Positions 9,007 to 18,228 of a DNA stretch of 64,000 nucleotides are shown one piece after another. Under the pieces are notes generated by a model that worked only from the letters and a program-made list of their open reading frames with translations, did no database searches and was not told where the DNA came from. Both the position numbers and the translations under genes were made by a program. Source of the DNA: Rhizobium sp. 11515TR (GTDB taxonomy: Bacteria; Pseudomonadota; Alphaproteobacteria; Rhizobiales; Rhizobiaceae). The DNA is taken from contig NZ_CP022998.1 in NCBI RefSeq assembly GCF_002277895.1, positions 3,019,501-3,083,500 on the forward strand. The letters are read 5' to 3'. Every line of letters begins with the position of its first letter. Position 1 is the stretch's first letter.

Positions 9007-10661
9007 AGCGAACGGGCGGGCAACTCATCGTCGAGGCTTTGAAGGCCAATGGCGTGCAGCGCATATCCTGCGTGCCGGGGGAGAGCTTTCTCGCCGTGCT
9101 CGATGCGCTGCATGACAGCGACATCAAAGTGCTCGTCTGCCGCCAGGAGGGTGGTGCGGCGATGATGGCGGATGCCTGGGGTCGATTGACCGGCGAACCC
9201 GGCATTTGCATGGTCACCCGCGGCCCCGGCGCCACAAACGCTTCTGCCGGCCTTCACATAGCCCGGCAGGATTCGATCCCGATGATCCTGTTCATCGGTC
9301 AGGTCCAGCGCGATGCCCGCGAACGCGAAGCCTTTCAGGAAGTGGAGTTTCGGAGAGCCTTTACCGAATTCGCCAAATGGGTCGGCGAAATCGACGATGC
9401 CGCCCGCATTCCGGAATTCGTCACCCGCGCCTTCGCTGTGGCAACATCTGGTCGCCCCGGTCCCGTGGTGCTGACCCTCCCCGAAGACATGCTGCGCGAT
9501 GAAGTCGAAGCGCCGCAAGCACTGCTCTACGTCCCAGTTGCTGCCCATCCGGGCCGCGGCCAGCTTGCAGAGCTTAACCAGCGTCTTGCGGCTGCGCAGC
9601 GGCCGATGGTCATTCTCGGCGGCACGCGCTGGAACGAAGAAGCGGTTGCCGGCATCAGACAATTCGCCGAGCGTTTCAAGCTCCCGGTTGGCTGCTCCTT
9701 CCGCCGGCAGATGCTGTTCGACCATCTGCATCCAAACTATGCCGGTGATGTCGGCATCGGCATCAACCCGGCGCTGGCAAAGGAAATCAGGGAAGCGGAT
9801 CTGCTGATCCTTCTCGGCGGCCGCCTCTCCGAAATGCCCTCGTCCGGCTACACGCTTGTCGATATCCCCTACCCGCGCCAGCAGCTTGTCCACATCCATC
9901 CCGATCCCTCGGAACTCGGCCGCGTCTATCGCCCGGCTCTGGCGATCTGCGCCAGCCCGACGGATTTCATTGCGGCTCTCGCGGATTTGGACCCGCCGCA
10001 CGAAACGTCTTGGGCAGAGCGCACCGAACGCATGCACGCTGCCTATCTTGCCTGGTCGAAGACACCGCAAGAGTGCCCCGGCGCCGTCCATATGGGCCGC
10101 ATCATGGATTGGATCGAAGCGAATACAGCCGATGATGCGATCTTCACCAACGGTGCCGGTAACTACGCGACCTGGCTGCACCGCTTCCATCGCTTCCGCC
10201 GTTTCAACACGCAGGCTGCCCCTACCTCCGGCTCGATGGGCTATGGCCTGCCGGCTGCGGTCGCAGCAAAACAACTCTTTCCCAAGCGCGAAGTGATCTG
10301 CTTTGCCGGCGACGGCTGTTTCATGATGCACGGCCAGGAATTCGCGACCGCCGTCCAATACGGCCTGCCACTGATCGCTTTGGTCATCAACAACGGCATG
10401 TACGGCACGATCCGTATGCACCAGGAGCGGGAATATCCCGGCCGAGTCAGCGCCACGGCGCTCGATAATCCAGATTTTGCGGCCCTTGCCCGCGCCTATG
10501 GCGGCCATGGCGAGACCGTGAAGGTGACTGCGGAATTCGGCCCGGCCTTCGAACGGGCGCGCGCTAGCGGCAAACCGGCGATCATCGAAATCGCACTTGA
10601 TCCGGAAGCGATTACGCCCTCGCGTACTTTGACGGAAATATCGCAAACAAAAGGCCGATGA
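9003..10661 (+). CDS. thiamine-pyrophosphate enzyme, acetolactate synthase/decarboxylase-like
   Basis: 552-aa TPP-dependent enzyme of the acetolactate-synthase fold. It has the N-terminal pyrimidine-binding domain (CVPGESFLAVLDAL, RQEGGAAMMADAWG with the activating Glu), a central domain (MVILGGTRWNEEAVAG) and a C-terminal TPP/Mg domain with GDGCFMMHGQEFATA followed by NNGMYGTIRMHQ. It is coupled to the CoA-transferase by a 4-nt overlap. There is no regulatory small subunit and the local sequence differs from biosynthetic IlvB, so a catabolic carboligase or 2-oxoacid decarboxylase is more likely. Oxalyl-CoA decarboxylase was considered because such enzymes pair with CoA-transferases, but its N-terminal signature is not evident. 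Confidence 0.82.
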   Translation: MKRTGGQLIVEALKANGVQRISCVPGESFLAVLDALHDSDIKVLVCRQEGGAAMMADAWGRLTGEPGICMVTRGPGATNASAGLHIARQDSIPMILFIGQVQRDAREREAFQEVEFRRAFTEFAKWVGEIDDAARIPEFVTRAFAVATSGRPGPVVLTLPEDMLRDEVEAPQALLYVPVAAHPGRGQLAELNQRLAAAQRPMVILGGTRWNEEAVAGIRQFAERFKLPVGCSFRRQMLFDHLHPNYAGDVGIGINPALAKEIREADLLILLGGRLSEMPSSGYTLVDIPYPRQQLVHIHPDPSELGRVYRPALAICASPTDFIAALADLDPPHETSWAERTERMHAAYLAWSKTPQECPGAVHMGRIMDWIEANTADDAIFTNGAGNYATWLHRFHRFRRFNTQAAPTSGSMGYGLPAAVAAKQLFPKREVICFAGDGCFMMHGQEFATAVQYGLPLIALVINNGMYGTIRMHQEREYPGRVSATALDNPDFAALARAYGGHGETVKVTAEFGPAFERARASGKPAIIEIALDPEAITPSRTLTEISQTKGR

Positions 10662-10683
10662 GCGCGAGCCCACCGGCCTTTCA
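10648..10683. terminator. bidirectional intrinsic terminator
   Basis: AAAGGCCG (10650-10657) pairs with CGGCCTTT (10674-10681). The hairpin contains the TPP-enzyme stop codon and serves the convergent RidA gene on the other strand. Confidence 0.7.
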
Positions 10684-10702
10684 AAATCACTGATGGCAGG
10701 AC

Positions 10703-11047
10703 TTAGTCGAGTGCTGCCGTCACGATGAATTCGACCTTGTACTTCGGTGCAGCGAGCTTGGCTTCGCTGGTCGCACGGGCCGGCGTGTTGGCCGGATCAA
10801 CCCAGGCTTCCCAGGCAGCGTTCATTTCAGCGAAGTAGGAAATGTCGGAGAGATAGATGAGCGTCTGCAGGATCTTCGACTTGTTGGAACCGGCTGCAGC
10901 GAGCAGGCGGTCGACTTCGGCGAGTGCCGACTTGCACTGGTCGGTGACGCTTTCGCCTTCACCAACCTGGCCGGCGAGATAGACGGTGTTGCCATGGATG
11001 ACAGCGCCGCTCATGCGGGCGCCAACGTCGATGCGCTTGATGCTCAT
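10703..11047 (-). CDS. RidA/YjgF-family protein
   Basis: 114-aa member of the RidA family, trimeric cytosolic proteins that in the characterised cases hydrolyse reactive enamine/imine intermediates. Visible features are the opening MSIKRIDVGARMSGAVIHG, YLAGQVGEG and TPARATSEAKLAAP, with the conserved Arg that binds the substrate carboxylate, and the C-terminal VEFIVTAAL strand. The start is ATG 11047 behind AGGAGA. The next gene upstream on the same strand (rhodanese-like, 11134-11472) is 86 nt away and may share a transcript. The subgroup (true deaminase or other Rid class) is not clear. Confidence 0.9.
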   Translation of the reverse strand: MSIKRIDVGARMSGAVIHGNTVYLAGQVGEGESVTDQCKSALAEVDRLLAAAGSNKSKILQTLIYLSDISYFAEMNAAWEAWVDPANTPARATSEAKLAAPKYKVEFIVTAALD

Positions 11048-11133
11048 GGTTTTCTCCTGATGTTGTTCTTCGACAGGTAAACAAGGCATGACCCATGGTC
11101 TGCCCTCAATCAAAAGGCCGGGGAAGGACCCGT

Positions 11134-11472
11134 TCAGCCGCGAATGTGATGCGTCTTCTGATAGATCGCCGTCGAGCGTGCGCCCGAGCGGCAATAGCCA
11201 AGCATCGGGCGCGGAAACTCGTCCAGCGCATCGACCATGCCCTGCACGGCCTCTTCGGTCACGCCCATCGGACCAACAGGCACATGGGTGATGTCCAGGC
11301 CGAGTTCCTTGGCGCGGGCTTCGATGACTCCGAACGGCGTCTGATCCGGGCTTTCGCCATCGGGGCGATGGCAGACGATGGACTTGAACCCCAGAGCCTT
11401 GATCTGGTCGAGATCCTCTACGGTGATCTGGCCTGACACCGAGTATTCATCGTCGATCGGGCGGATATCCAT
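11134..11472 (-). CDS. TIGR01244/DUF442-type phosphatase- or rhodanese-like protein
   Basis: 112-aa protein resembling the N-terminal part of the Blh (beta-lactamase hydrolase-like) proteins: IDDEYSVSGQITVEDLDQIK, then GFKSIVCHRPDGE. It ends with the active-site loop GYCRSGARST, a Cys-X5-Arg P-loop typical of dual-specificity phosphatase/sulfurtransferase folds. In related proteins this unit is linked to sulfide handling, but here it stands alone without the beta-lactamase half. It starts at ATG 11472 with GAGAGGA upstream. Phosphatase and sulfurtransferase roles cannot be separated from sequence. Confidence 0.85.
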   Translation of the reverse strand: MDIRPIDDEYSVSGQITVEDLDQIKALGFKSIVCHRPDGESPDQTPFGVIEARAKELGLDITHVPVGPMGVTEEAVQGMVDALDEFPRPMLGYCRSGARSTAIYQKTHHIRG

Positions 11473-11544
11473 GGTTCATGTCCTCTCTAAAACCGTGGCC
11501 TTGATCTACGCCGCGGCAGGGCAAGCGTCAACCGCGGCGCACTC

Positions 11545-12384
11545 TCAAACAAAGGCAAAATTGAGCATGAAATTGCGGGCTTCGCCGGGCTGGAGAATAT
11601 TGAATTCGCCTGCTTCCTCAAGTTCGGACCGCGAGACCCAGCGATGCGAAACCGGCTCGATACCAAGCACGTGCGCAGGCGCGCGCTGATTGCGCCAGAC
11701 CTGCAGGAACGGCAGCGTGTCCGTTCCGAACCGCACCCTCAGAGTCTTCCCGCCAATGGCCGCGATGGGGCCGAGGCTGATCTCTGCCCAATCCTCGCCC
11801 TTTTCTTGCGCCGGCACGCAGAAGATATCACCGCCCTCTTCGCCGAAGGTCCAGGGAAAGCCGCCGTTCTCCAGCATCTGTCCGGCAAGGCGCGTGCCGC
11901 TATCGAACCATTTGCCGCCGATGTTCATATGGTACATCAAAAAGACCGGCATCGCCTCGGTACTCGTATTGACGACACGATCGGCAAGTGAAACCTCGCC
12001 CGTGGCGCCATCGATCCGCCAAAGACGTTCCAGCCTTGCGGTGCGGCGTTCGGCTGTGATGACATCGATATCGGCGCGGCATTCCGCGTTGCCATTCTCG
12101 AATTTGGTCCAGAGAATTTTGGCTGGATGAGACGAGAAGGAACCGTGCAGCGGATAGCGCTTGCCTTCATAGGCGTCGGACATCGGCTCTGGATGGCGGA
12201 TATGATCCGGCCCGCAGGTAAAGAGGAAGCCTTCCACGGAATGACTGATACGCGGATCGCCATCGTCGGGAACGGCACTTCCGGGCGCGAGATTATTGCC
12301 CTCGACGATGCAGGCGCCGATATCCAGCACGGAGCCCTCGTCTAGCGTCAATTTCGGCCCCTTGGCCGCAGAAAAATCCATCAT
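11545..12384 (-). CDS. galactose-mutarotase-like protein (DUF4432-type)
   Basis: 279-aa protein with the beta-sandwich pattern of aldose 1-epimerase relatives: GFLFTCGPDHIRHPEP, YPLHGSFSSHPAKI with a conserved His, MYHMNIGG, and a C-terminal GEARNFMLNFAF strand. Such proteins bind or epimerise sugars in the cytosol. The start is the first of two adjacent ATGs at 12384, with GGGAGGA 8 nt upstream. It is followed 72 nt later by the rhodanese-like gene on the same strand. There is no transporter or kinase next to it, so the sugar is unknown. Confidence 0.78.
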   Translation of the reverse strand: MMDFSAAKGPKLTLDEGSVLDIGACIVEGNNLAPGSAVPDDGDPRISHSVEGFLFTCGPDHIRHPEPMSDAYEGKRYPLHGSFSSHPAKILWTKFENGNAECRADIDVITAERRTARLERLWRIDGATGEVSLADRVVNTSTEAMPVFLMYHMNIGGKWFDSGTRLAGQMLENGGFPWTFGEEGGDIFCVPAQEKGEDWAEISLGPIAAIGGKTLRVRFGTDTLPFLQVWRNQRAPAHVLGIEPVSHRWVSRSELEEAGEFNILQPGEARNFMLNFAFV

Positions 12385-12600
12385 CCCCAAAATCCTCCCT
12401 GATCGGCGCCGAGCGCAGGTGCTGTCCCAAGGTGGCGCGCGACTGAAATAAACGGTTATTTGGCTTACCAAATCTTAACTTGAACCCTTGATCACATAAA
12501 TTTTTATATTTTATTCAGCATGATAATCTAAATCTCCATACTGGCGTCAAAATTGCCATGTGTGTGTCAGCCGAACGACCATCCCGAGGATTCGACAGAC

Positions 12601-14061
12601 GTGAACCGGTTCGTAAAATTGAGTTTTGCTCTGGCAACGACTGCCGCTCTATCTATGCTCGCGCTCACGGACGCGCAGGCGCAATATTATCGCAGCGGCA
12701 ACGGCAACACGGTTCTCGTCACTCCCGACGGCCGGATCCTTGATCAGTATCCTTATGGTGGCGGATATTCCATGGCGCGCGACGGACGCGGCCGCCGGGT
12801 TCTGATCGATGCCTATGGCAATGTCGTCGCCACGGAGATGAAGGCCAGCACCTACTATCCCCGCGCCCCTGCTCGCGACAGCTACGTTGATAACGGCAGC
12901 CGCTATGGCGACACGCAGCTTTCCGACAACCGCAACTACCAGGACTATCGTCAGTATCGTACCGATAGCTACGGAAATTACGACGGCGCTCCCGATAATG
13001 GTTACGGTCAGCAGGATCGTGGCGTGATCACCGGCGGCATTCCGCGTGACAGCGATATCCAGCGCCAGCCGCTCGACAATCAGCCCTTGCCAGGCAAGGA
13101 CCAAGGCCAGGCGAACCCGAATGGCAGCGACTATGCGTCGATCGATCCGCAGCAGAGCGCGCCTGACATCGTCAACAAGCCGGCACCGGCTGAACCCGTC
13201 ATCACGCTCAAAGGCAAGTCGAAGATGGAGATCACCGCGCTGGAGGTCTTCCTCGCGCGGCAGGGTATTTCGCCTGGTGCGATCGACGGACGAATGGGCG
13301 CAAACGTCACAAAGGCAATCTATGCCTATCAACAGATGACCGGCCAGACGCTTGACCCGAACAATACCGACGCGATCCTCGAGCAGCTGCGCATGTCTGG
13401 CGGCATGCCGATCGTCAACTATACGATCACCGCTGCCGATGCCGCTGGTCCTTACGTCGCCTCGATCCCCGAGGACTATGCCGCCAAGTCCCAGATGCCT
13501 TCCCTCGGCTACACGTCGACGACCGAAATGCTAGCGGAACGCTTTCATATGGATGAGGGCTACCTCAAGGCACTCAATCCCGGCGTCGATTTCACCGTAC
13601 CGGGCAGCACCATCAAGGTCGTCAATACCGGTCCCAGCAAGACGGGAACGGTCGCCAAGATCTTGGCAGACAAAGGCCGCAAGCAGGTTTTCGCCTATGA
13701 CGCCAACGGCACGCTGATTGCAGCCTACCCGGCTAGCATCGGTTCCGCCGACACGCCCTCGCCGTCAGGCACGGTCACGGTCGAACGTGTCGCCTTCAAT
13801 CCGGGCTATACCTACAATCCGAAAATCAACTTCCAGCAGGGCGCCAACGACAAGGTTCTGAACATACCGCCCGGCCCGAACGGCCCGGTCGGTACCGTCT
13901 GGATGGCTCTTTCGAAGCCGACCTACGGCATCCACGGCACACCGGATCCCTCGCGGATCGGCAAGTCGCAGAGCCATGGCTGCGTACGTCTTACCAATTG
14001 GGATGCGACCGAACTGGCCAAGATGGTCAAGCCTGGCGTCGTCGTCGAATTCGTGGATTGA
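12601..14061 (+). CDS. secreted L,D-transpeptidase with peptidoglycan-binding domain
   Basis: Periplasmic cell-wall enzyme forming 3-3 cross-links or attaching proteins to peptidoglycan. The 486-aa product starts at GTG 12601, giving a signal peptide ending at about residue 28 (ALTDAQAQ). A low-complexity Tyr/Asn/Gly/Asp-rich stretch follows (about 30-170). Next are a PG_binding_1 domain (ALEVFLARQGISPGAIDGRM, about 205-260), a LysM-like segment (AERFHMDEGYLKALNPGVDF) and a YkuD catalytic domain with YGIHG and SHGCVRLTNWD (His459, Cys461). All catalytic residues are present. A strong terminator follows, so it is monocistronic. Confidence 0.92.
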   Translation: MNRFVKLSFALATTAALSMLALTDAQAQYYRSGNGNTVLVTPDGRILDQYPYGGGYSMARDGRGRRVLIDAYGNVVATEMKASTYYPRAPARDSYVDNGSRYGDTQLSDNRNYQDYRQYRTDSYGNYDGAPDNGYGQQDRGVITGGIPRDSDIQRQPLDNQPLPGKDQGQANPNGSDYASIDPQQSAPDIVNKPAPAEPVITLKGKSKMEITALEVFLARQGISPGAIDGRMGANVTKAIYAYQQMTGQTLDPNNTDAILEQLRMSGGMPIVNYTITAADAAGPYVASIPEDYAAKSQMPSLGYTSTTEMLAERFHMDEGYLKALNPGVDFTVPGSTIKVVNTGPSKTGTVAKILADKGRKQVFAYDANGTLIAAYPASIGSADTPSPSGTVTVERVAFNPGYTYNPKINFQQGANDKVLNIPPGPNGPVGTVWMALSKPTYGIHGTPDPSRIGKSQSHGCVRLTNWDATELAKMVKPGVVVEFVD

Positions 14062-14082
14062 TTCCCAGACAGAGCTTCAATG

Positions 14083-14118
14083 AAAAAAGCCGCCGGATGA
14101 CACTCGGCGGCTTTTTTG
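14083..14118 (+). terminator. intrinsic terminator after the L,D-transpeptidase gene
   Basis: The perfect arms AAAAAAGCCGCCG and CGGCGGCTTTTTT span 14083-14117. It is also symmetric enough to act on the minus strand for the alcohol dehydrogenase transcript ending at 14174. Confidence 0.9.
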
Positions 14119-14173
14119 TTTGGCCTGATAAGCTGCCAATTTCATCCCAGATATCGGGGAGCTGAGCGCAGTA

Positions 14174-15322
14174 TCAGAAGCAGTCGCGGAACAAAGCCTT
14201 GGTGTTTTCGAGCGTCATCGGCACCGGATTGCCGCCTGCACTCGGATCTTCGATCGCCATGGCGGAGAGCTCGTCGATCCGGTCGGGCGCGATGCCCATG
14301 GCAGACAGATTTTCCGGCACGCCGAGTTCCGAGCGCAGTTGCAGCACATAGTCGTAGAAGCCGTCGAACCCGCCCGAAATGCCGAGATAGGCGGCGGCGC
14401 GGGCAATCTTGTCCTCGATGGCCTTGCGGTTGAAGCGCAGAACGGCCGGCATGACGACGGCATTGGTCATGCCGTGATGGGTGTTGTAGACGGCGCCGAT
14501 CGGATGCGAGAGCGCGTGAATGGCGCCAAGCCCCTTCTGGAAAGCGACGGCGCCCATGGCGGCAGCACTCATCATGTTGGCCCGGGCTTCGAGATCCGTT
14601 CCCTCACGATAGGCGCGCGGCAGGAATTCCTTGACCAGCCGCATGCCTTCCAGCGCGATACCGGCCGACATCGGATGATAGAAGGGTGAGGAATAGGCTT
14701 CCAGGCAATGGGCAAAGGCGTCCATGCCGGTGCCGGCGGTAATGATCTTGGGCATGCCGACGGTCAGCTCCGGATCGGCAATGACGACGCCGGGCAGGAA
14801 TTTCGGATGGAAGATGATCTTCTTCACATGCGTCGCGGAATTGGTGATGACGCTGGCGCGGCCGACTTCCGAACCGGTGCCGGCCGTCGTCGGCACGGCG
14901 ACGATCGGTGCAATGCCTTCGACGTTGGCGCGGGTCCACCAGTCGCCGATATCTTCGAAATCCCAGACCGGGCGCGTCTGGCCAACCATGAAGGCGACGC
15001 ATTTGCCGAGATCGAGGCCGGAACCGCCGCCGAAGGCGACGACGCCATCGTGGCCGCCGTCCTTGAACGCTTTCACGCCGGCTTCGAGGTTCTTCTCGTT
15101 CGGATTGGGATCGACATCAGCGAAAATGGCGCGGCCAAGACCCGCATCTTCCAGAATATCAAGTGCCGTCGCCGTGATCGCCATCGAGGCAAGTCCCCGG
15201 TCGGTGATCAGGAGCGGCTTCTTCATGCCCAGGCTCTTGCAGGCGTCCGCGAGCTCCTTGATGCGGCCGCGGCCGAGCTTGAAGGCGTTCGGATAGCTCC
15301 AATTGGCTGAGATAGTGCTCAT
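14174..15322 (-). CDS. iron-containing alcohol dehydrogenase
   Basis: 382-aa NAD(P)-dependent group III alcohol dehydrogenase. The nucleotide-binding loop is AFGGGSGLDLGK and the metal ligands lie in DAFAHCLEAYSS and GLGAIHALSHPIGAVYNTHH, followed by GMTNAVVMP. Start ATG 15322 overlaps the stop of the aldehyde dehydrogenase gene by 4 nt (ATGA), so the two are one coupled unit. The pair can carry an alcohol through the aldehyde to the acid. Next to a glutamine-synthetase-like ligase and an amidohydrolase, it may act on a gamma-glutamylated amino alcohol; that step is inference. Confidence 0.93.
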   Translation of the reverse strand: MSTISANWSYPNAFKLGRGRIKELADACKSLGMKKPLLITDRGLASMAITATALDILEDAGLGRAIFADVDPNPNEKNLEAGVKAFKDGGHDGVVAFGGGSGLDLGKCVAFMVGQTRPVWDFEDIGDWWTRANVEGIAPIVAVPTTAGTGSEVGRASVITNSATHVKKIIFHPKFLPGVVIADPELTVGMPKIITAGTGMDAFAHCLEAYSSPFYHPMSAGIALEGMRLVKEFLPRAYREGTDLEARANMMSAAAMGAVAFQKGLGAIHALSHPIGAVYNTHHGMTNAVVMPAVLRFNRKAIEDKIARAAAYLGISGGFDGFYDYVLQLRSELGVPENLSAMGIAPDRIDELSAMAIEDPSAGGNPVPMTLENTKALFRDCF

Positions 15323-16704
15323 GCTGTTACTTTCTTCAGATGATAGGATTTCGGGCGCGTCAGATTGTGGAAACCGATGATCGACAGCGAGCCGCCGCGG
15401 CCGGTTTCCTTGACGCCGGTCCAGCACAGAGCCGGATCGAGATAATCGGCACGGTTCATGAAGACCGTGCCGGTTTCGATTTCGCGGCCGATACGTGAGA
15501 CGCGCTCGACATCCTTGGTCCAGAGCGAAGCCGTCAGACCGTAGGGGCTGTCGTTCATCAGTTCCAGCGCTTCCGCATCGCTCTTAACCTTCATGATGCC
15601 GACGGCAGGGCCGAAGGTTTCCTCGCGCATGAACGCCATGGAATGATCGACATTGACGAGGATCTGCGGCGCGAGATAGGCGCCGCCATCATCGGCCGGG
15701 AACAGCTTCGGATCGACCAGCGCCTTGGCGCCCTTGGCAACCGCATCGGCGATCTGTTCGCGCACGACCTTGGCGAAGCGCTTGTTGGCCATCGGCCCGA
15801 GCGACGTGTCGGGATCAAGGGGATTGCCGAGCTTATAGTTCGAAACCCAGGCCACCGACTTCTCGACAAAACTGTCGAAGAGCGATTCATGCACGTAGAT
15901 GCGCTCGATACCACAGCAGCACTGGCCGGAATTGTAAGTCGCTCCATCCATTAGCGTGTCGACGGCGGCGTCGAGATCGGCGTCTTCCATGACATAGCCC
16001 GGATCCTTGCCGCCAAGCTCGAGGCCGAGGCTGGTAAAGGTGCCGGCGGCCGCACGCTCGATCGACCGGCCGCCGTCGACGGAGCCGGTGAAATTGACGA
16101 AGTTGAAACTGCCGGCGGCAATCAGCGCCGAGGTTGTTTCGTGATCGAGGAAGACATTCTGGAAGACATCGGCGGGAACGCCGGCCTCCACGAAGGCTTG
16201 GACGAGCCGCTCGCCAACCAGCAGCGTCTGACTTGCATGCTTGAGGATGACTGTATTGCCGGCCATCAGCGCCGGCGCGACCGTATTGATCGCGGTCATG
16301 TAGGGATAATTCCACGGAGCGATGACAAAGACCACGCCATGCGGCTCACGCTCGATCCGGCGGGCAAAATTGGCGCTGTCCTCGACGACCAGTGGCGCCA
16401 GTGCATCGGCGGCGATCGACGCGACATAGTTGGAGCGCTCGTTGAAGCCGCGATATTCGCCCCCATACTTGATCGGGCGGCCCATCTGCCAGGCAAGCTC
16501 CGGCACAATCACATCGGCCATCTCATTGAGCCGGGCCACACCCTTCAGCACGAGCTGGACACGATCCTCCAGCGGACGACGCGCCCAATCCTTCTGCGCC
16601 CTGCGGGCGCGTGCGACGACTTCCTTGCCAGCTTCCAGCGACAGTGCCGGACGCTCGGCATAAACCTCTCCGTTCACCGGAGAGACGCATGTGATCATGG
16701 TCAT
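15319..16704 (-). CDS. NAD(P)-dependent aldehyde dehydrogenase
   Basis: 461-aa aldehyde dehydrogenase oxidising an aldehyde to the acid. The coenzyme region is VFVIAPWNYPYMTAINTV and GNTVILKHASQ; the general-base Glu is in SLGLELGGKDPGYVM and the nucleophile Cys in YNSGQCCCG; the late motif EETFGPAVGIMKV is also present. The start is ATG 16704 (MTMITCVSPVNGEVY) after AGGAA; in-frame ATG 16734 lacks a ribosome site. It is translationally coupled to the iron alcohol dehydrogenase and lies 153 nt downstream of the glutamine-synthetase-like gene on the same strand, with a hairpin between them. Confidence 0.93.
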   Translation of the reverse strand: MTMITCVSPVNGEVYAERPALSLEAGKEVVARARRAQKDWARRPLEDRVQLVLKGVARLNEMADVIVPELAWQMGRPIKYGGEYRGFNERSNYVASIAADALAPLVVEDSANFARRIEREPHGVVFVIAPWNYPYMTAINTVAPALMAGNTVILKHASQTLLVGERLVQAFVEAGVPADVFQNVFLDHETTSALIAAGSFNFVNFTGSVDGGRSIERAAAGTFTSLGLELGGKDPGYVMEDADLDAAVDTLMDGATYNSGQCCCGIERIYVHESLFDSFVEKSVAWVSNYKLGNPLDPDTSLGPMANKRFAKVVREQIADAVAKGAKALVDPKLFPADDGGAYLAPQILVNVDHSMAFMREETFGPAVGIMKVKSDAEALELMNDSPYGLTASLWTKDVERVSRIGREIETGTVFMNRADYLDPALCWTGVKETGRGGSLSIIGFHNLTRPKSYHLKKVTA

Positions 16705-16808
16705 GATCGAATTCCTGTTTTCTTGGTCATCCATTGATTGTCCGGAGTTGTGCAAGCAGGGCCGCATTCAAAAGAGAAACGGCGGACAGACAAAACATCC
16801 CAGCGCCC

Positions 16809-16838
16809 CTGCCCGATCATAAAATGAAAATCGGGCAG
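16809..16838 (-). other. intergenic hairpin between ligase and aldehyde dehydrogenase genes
   Basis: CTGCCCGAT (16809-16817) pairs with ATCGGGCAG (16830-16838) around a 12-nt A-rich loop. There is no T-run on the minus strand, so it may be an attenuator or mRNA-stabilising element rather than a full terminator. Confidence 0.5.
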
Positions 16839-16857
16839 GAGGCAGATCGCAAAAGCC

Positions 16858-18228
16858 TTACGCTCTTTCGAATCCGCGCGCCACTTCCCAATCGGTCACC
16901 CGACGATCGTATTCCTCCTGCTCCCATTCGGCAGCGCGGGTATAGTGATCGATGACATCGTCGCCGAAGGCGGCACGCAGCATCTTCGACGTCGCCAAGG
17001 CAGTCGTAGCATCGCGCAGCGTGCGCGGTATCTCGCGAACTTCGCGCGCGCCATAGGCATCGCCGACAAAGGGGGCCTCGAGTTCGAGCTTGTTTTCGAT
17101 GCCGTCGATGCCGGCAGCGATCAGGGCAGCAAAGGCCAGATAGGGATTGAGGTCCGAGCCGCCAACGCGGCATTCGATGCGGATCGATTTCGTATCCTCG
17201 CCGCAAAGGCGGTAACCGGCGGTACGATTGTCCTTGCTCCAGATCGCCTTGGTCGGCGCGAAGGTGCCGGCCATGAAGCGCTTATAGGAATTGATATAGG
17301 GCGCCAGGAAATAGGTGATCTCGCTGGCATGCGTCAGAAGCCCGGCAACATAGTGCTTCATCATCGGCGACATGCCGTATTTGCCGCCTTCTTCGAAGAA
17401 CTTTGGGCTCTTTCCGTCGAGGCTCCAAAGCGACTGATGGATGTGCGAGGAGCTTCCGGCGGCACCATAATTCCACTTCGCGAGGAAGGTGATTGCCTTG
17501 CCCTTCGACCAGGCAATTTCCTTGCAGCCGTTCTTGATGATGGCATGGCGGTCGGCCATATCAAGGGCATCGGCGTAGCGGACGTTGATTTCCTCCTGAC
17601 CGGCGGATGCCTCGCCCTTGGAATTCTCCACCGGTATGCCCGCGCCCTGCAGGCCGATACGGATCGCCCGCATCACCTCTTCCTCCTTTGTGGTCTGGAA
17701 GATGTGATAGTCCTCGTTGTAGCCGCTGGCGAGCTTCATGTTGCGATAGCCGGCTTCGCGCGCGCTGTCGTAGCTCTGGTCGAAAAGGAAAAATTCGAGC
17801 TCCGAAGCCATGTAGGCCTTGAGGCCCATGGCCTCCAACCGCTTCACCTGCTTCTTCAAGATGGCGCGCGGAGAATGCGCGACTTCCTCATGCGTATGAT
17901 GGTCGAGCACATCGCAGAGCACCAGTGCCGTGCCTTCCAGCCACGGGATGCGGCGCAGCGTGGCAAGGTCCGGCTTCATGGTATAGTCGCCATAGCCCTT
18001 CTCCCAACTCGTCGACTTATAGCCGGAGACGGTTTCCATCTCGATATCCGTCGCTTGCAGATAGTTGCAGCTATGCGTTTCCTTCCAGGCGCTTTCTATG
18101 AAGAATTCCGCCTGGAAGCGTTTGCCCATCAACCGGCCCTGCATGTCGACCTGGCATGCCAGAACCGTATCGATGTGCCCTTCGGCCACATCTCGCTTGA
18201 GGTCGTCGAACGTATAGCTGCTGCTCAT
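16858..18228 (-). CDS. glutamine synthetase family protein, gamma-glutamylamine synthetase-like
   Basis: ATP-dependent ligase that joins glutamate to ammonia or an amine. The 456-aa product has the GlnA catalytic fold: the metal-binding YMASELEFFLFD, GQEEINVRY, the ATP-loop equivalent GSSSHIHQSLW, and TIWSKDNRTAGYRLCG-type Arg residues (actual order AIWSKDNRTAGYRLCG). It resembles PuuA/IpuC/GlnA4-type ligases more than housekeeping GlnA, and the neighbours are an amine-type permease, alcohol and aldehyde dehydrogenases and an amidohydrolase. That context favours gamma-glutamylation of an amine or amino alcohol. The start is ATG 18228 (MSSSYTFDD); the open frame extends upstream without a better start. 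Confidence 0.88.
   Translation of the reverse strand: MSSSYTFDDLKRDVAEGHIDTVLACQVDMQGRLMGKRFQAEFFIESAWKETHSCNYLQATDIEMETVSGYKSTSWEKGYGDYTMKPDLATLRRIPWLEGTALVLCDVLDHHTHEEVAHSPRAILKKQVKRLEAMGLKAYMASELEFFLFDQSYDSAREAGYRNMKLASGYNEDYHIFQTTKEEEVMRAIRIGLQGAGIPVENSKGEASAGQEEINVRYADALDMADRHAIIKNGCKEIAWSKGKAITFLAKWNYGAAGSSSHIHQSLWSLDGKSPKFFEEGGKYGMSPMMKHYVAGLLTHASEITYFLAPYINSYKRFMAGTFAPTKAIWSKDNRTAGYRLCGEDTKSIRIECRVGGSDLNPYLAFAALIAAGIDGIENKLELEAPFVGDAYGAREVREIPRTLRDATTALATSKMLRAAFGDDVIDHYTRAAEWEQEEYDRRVTDWEVARGFERA

Noticed and set aside
9003..10661. Oxalyl-CoA decarboxylase assignment
   Set aside because: The CoA-transferase partner suggests it, but the N-terminal and active-site segments read like an acetolactate-synthase-type enzyme, so only the broad class is called.
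8952..10673. Minus-strand open frame of 573 codons
   Set aside because: Shadow of the TPP-enzyme gene, with no family motif and no ribosome site.
12553..12600. ATG at 12553 as start of the L,D-transpeptidase
   Set aside because: It would put 16 polar residues before the signal peptide; GTG 12601 gives a normal exported protein.
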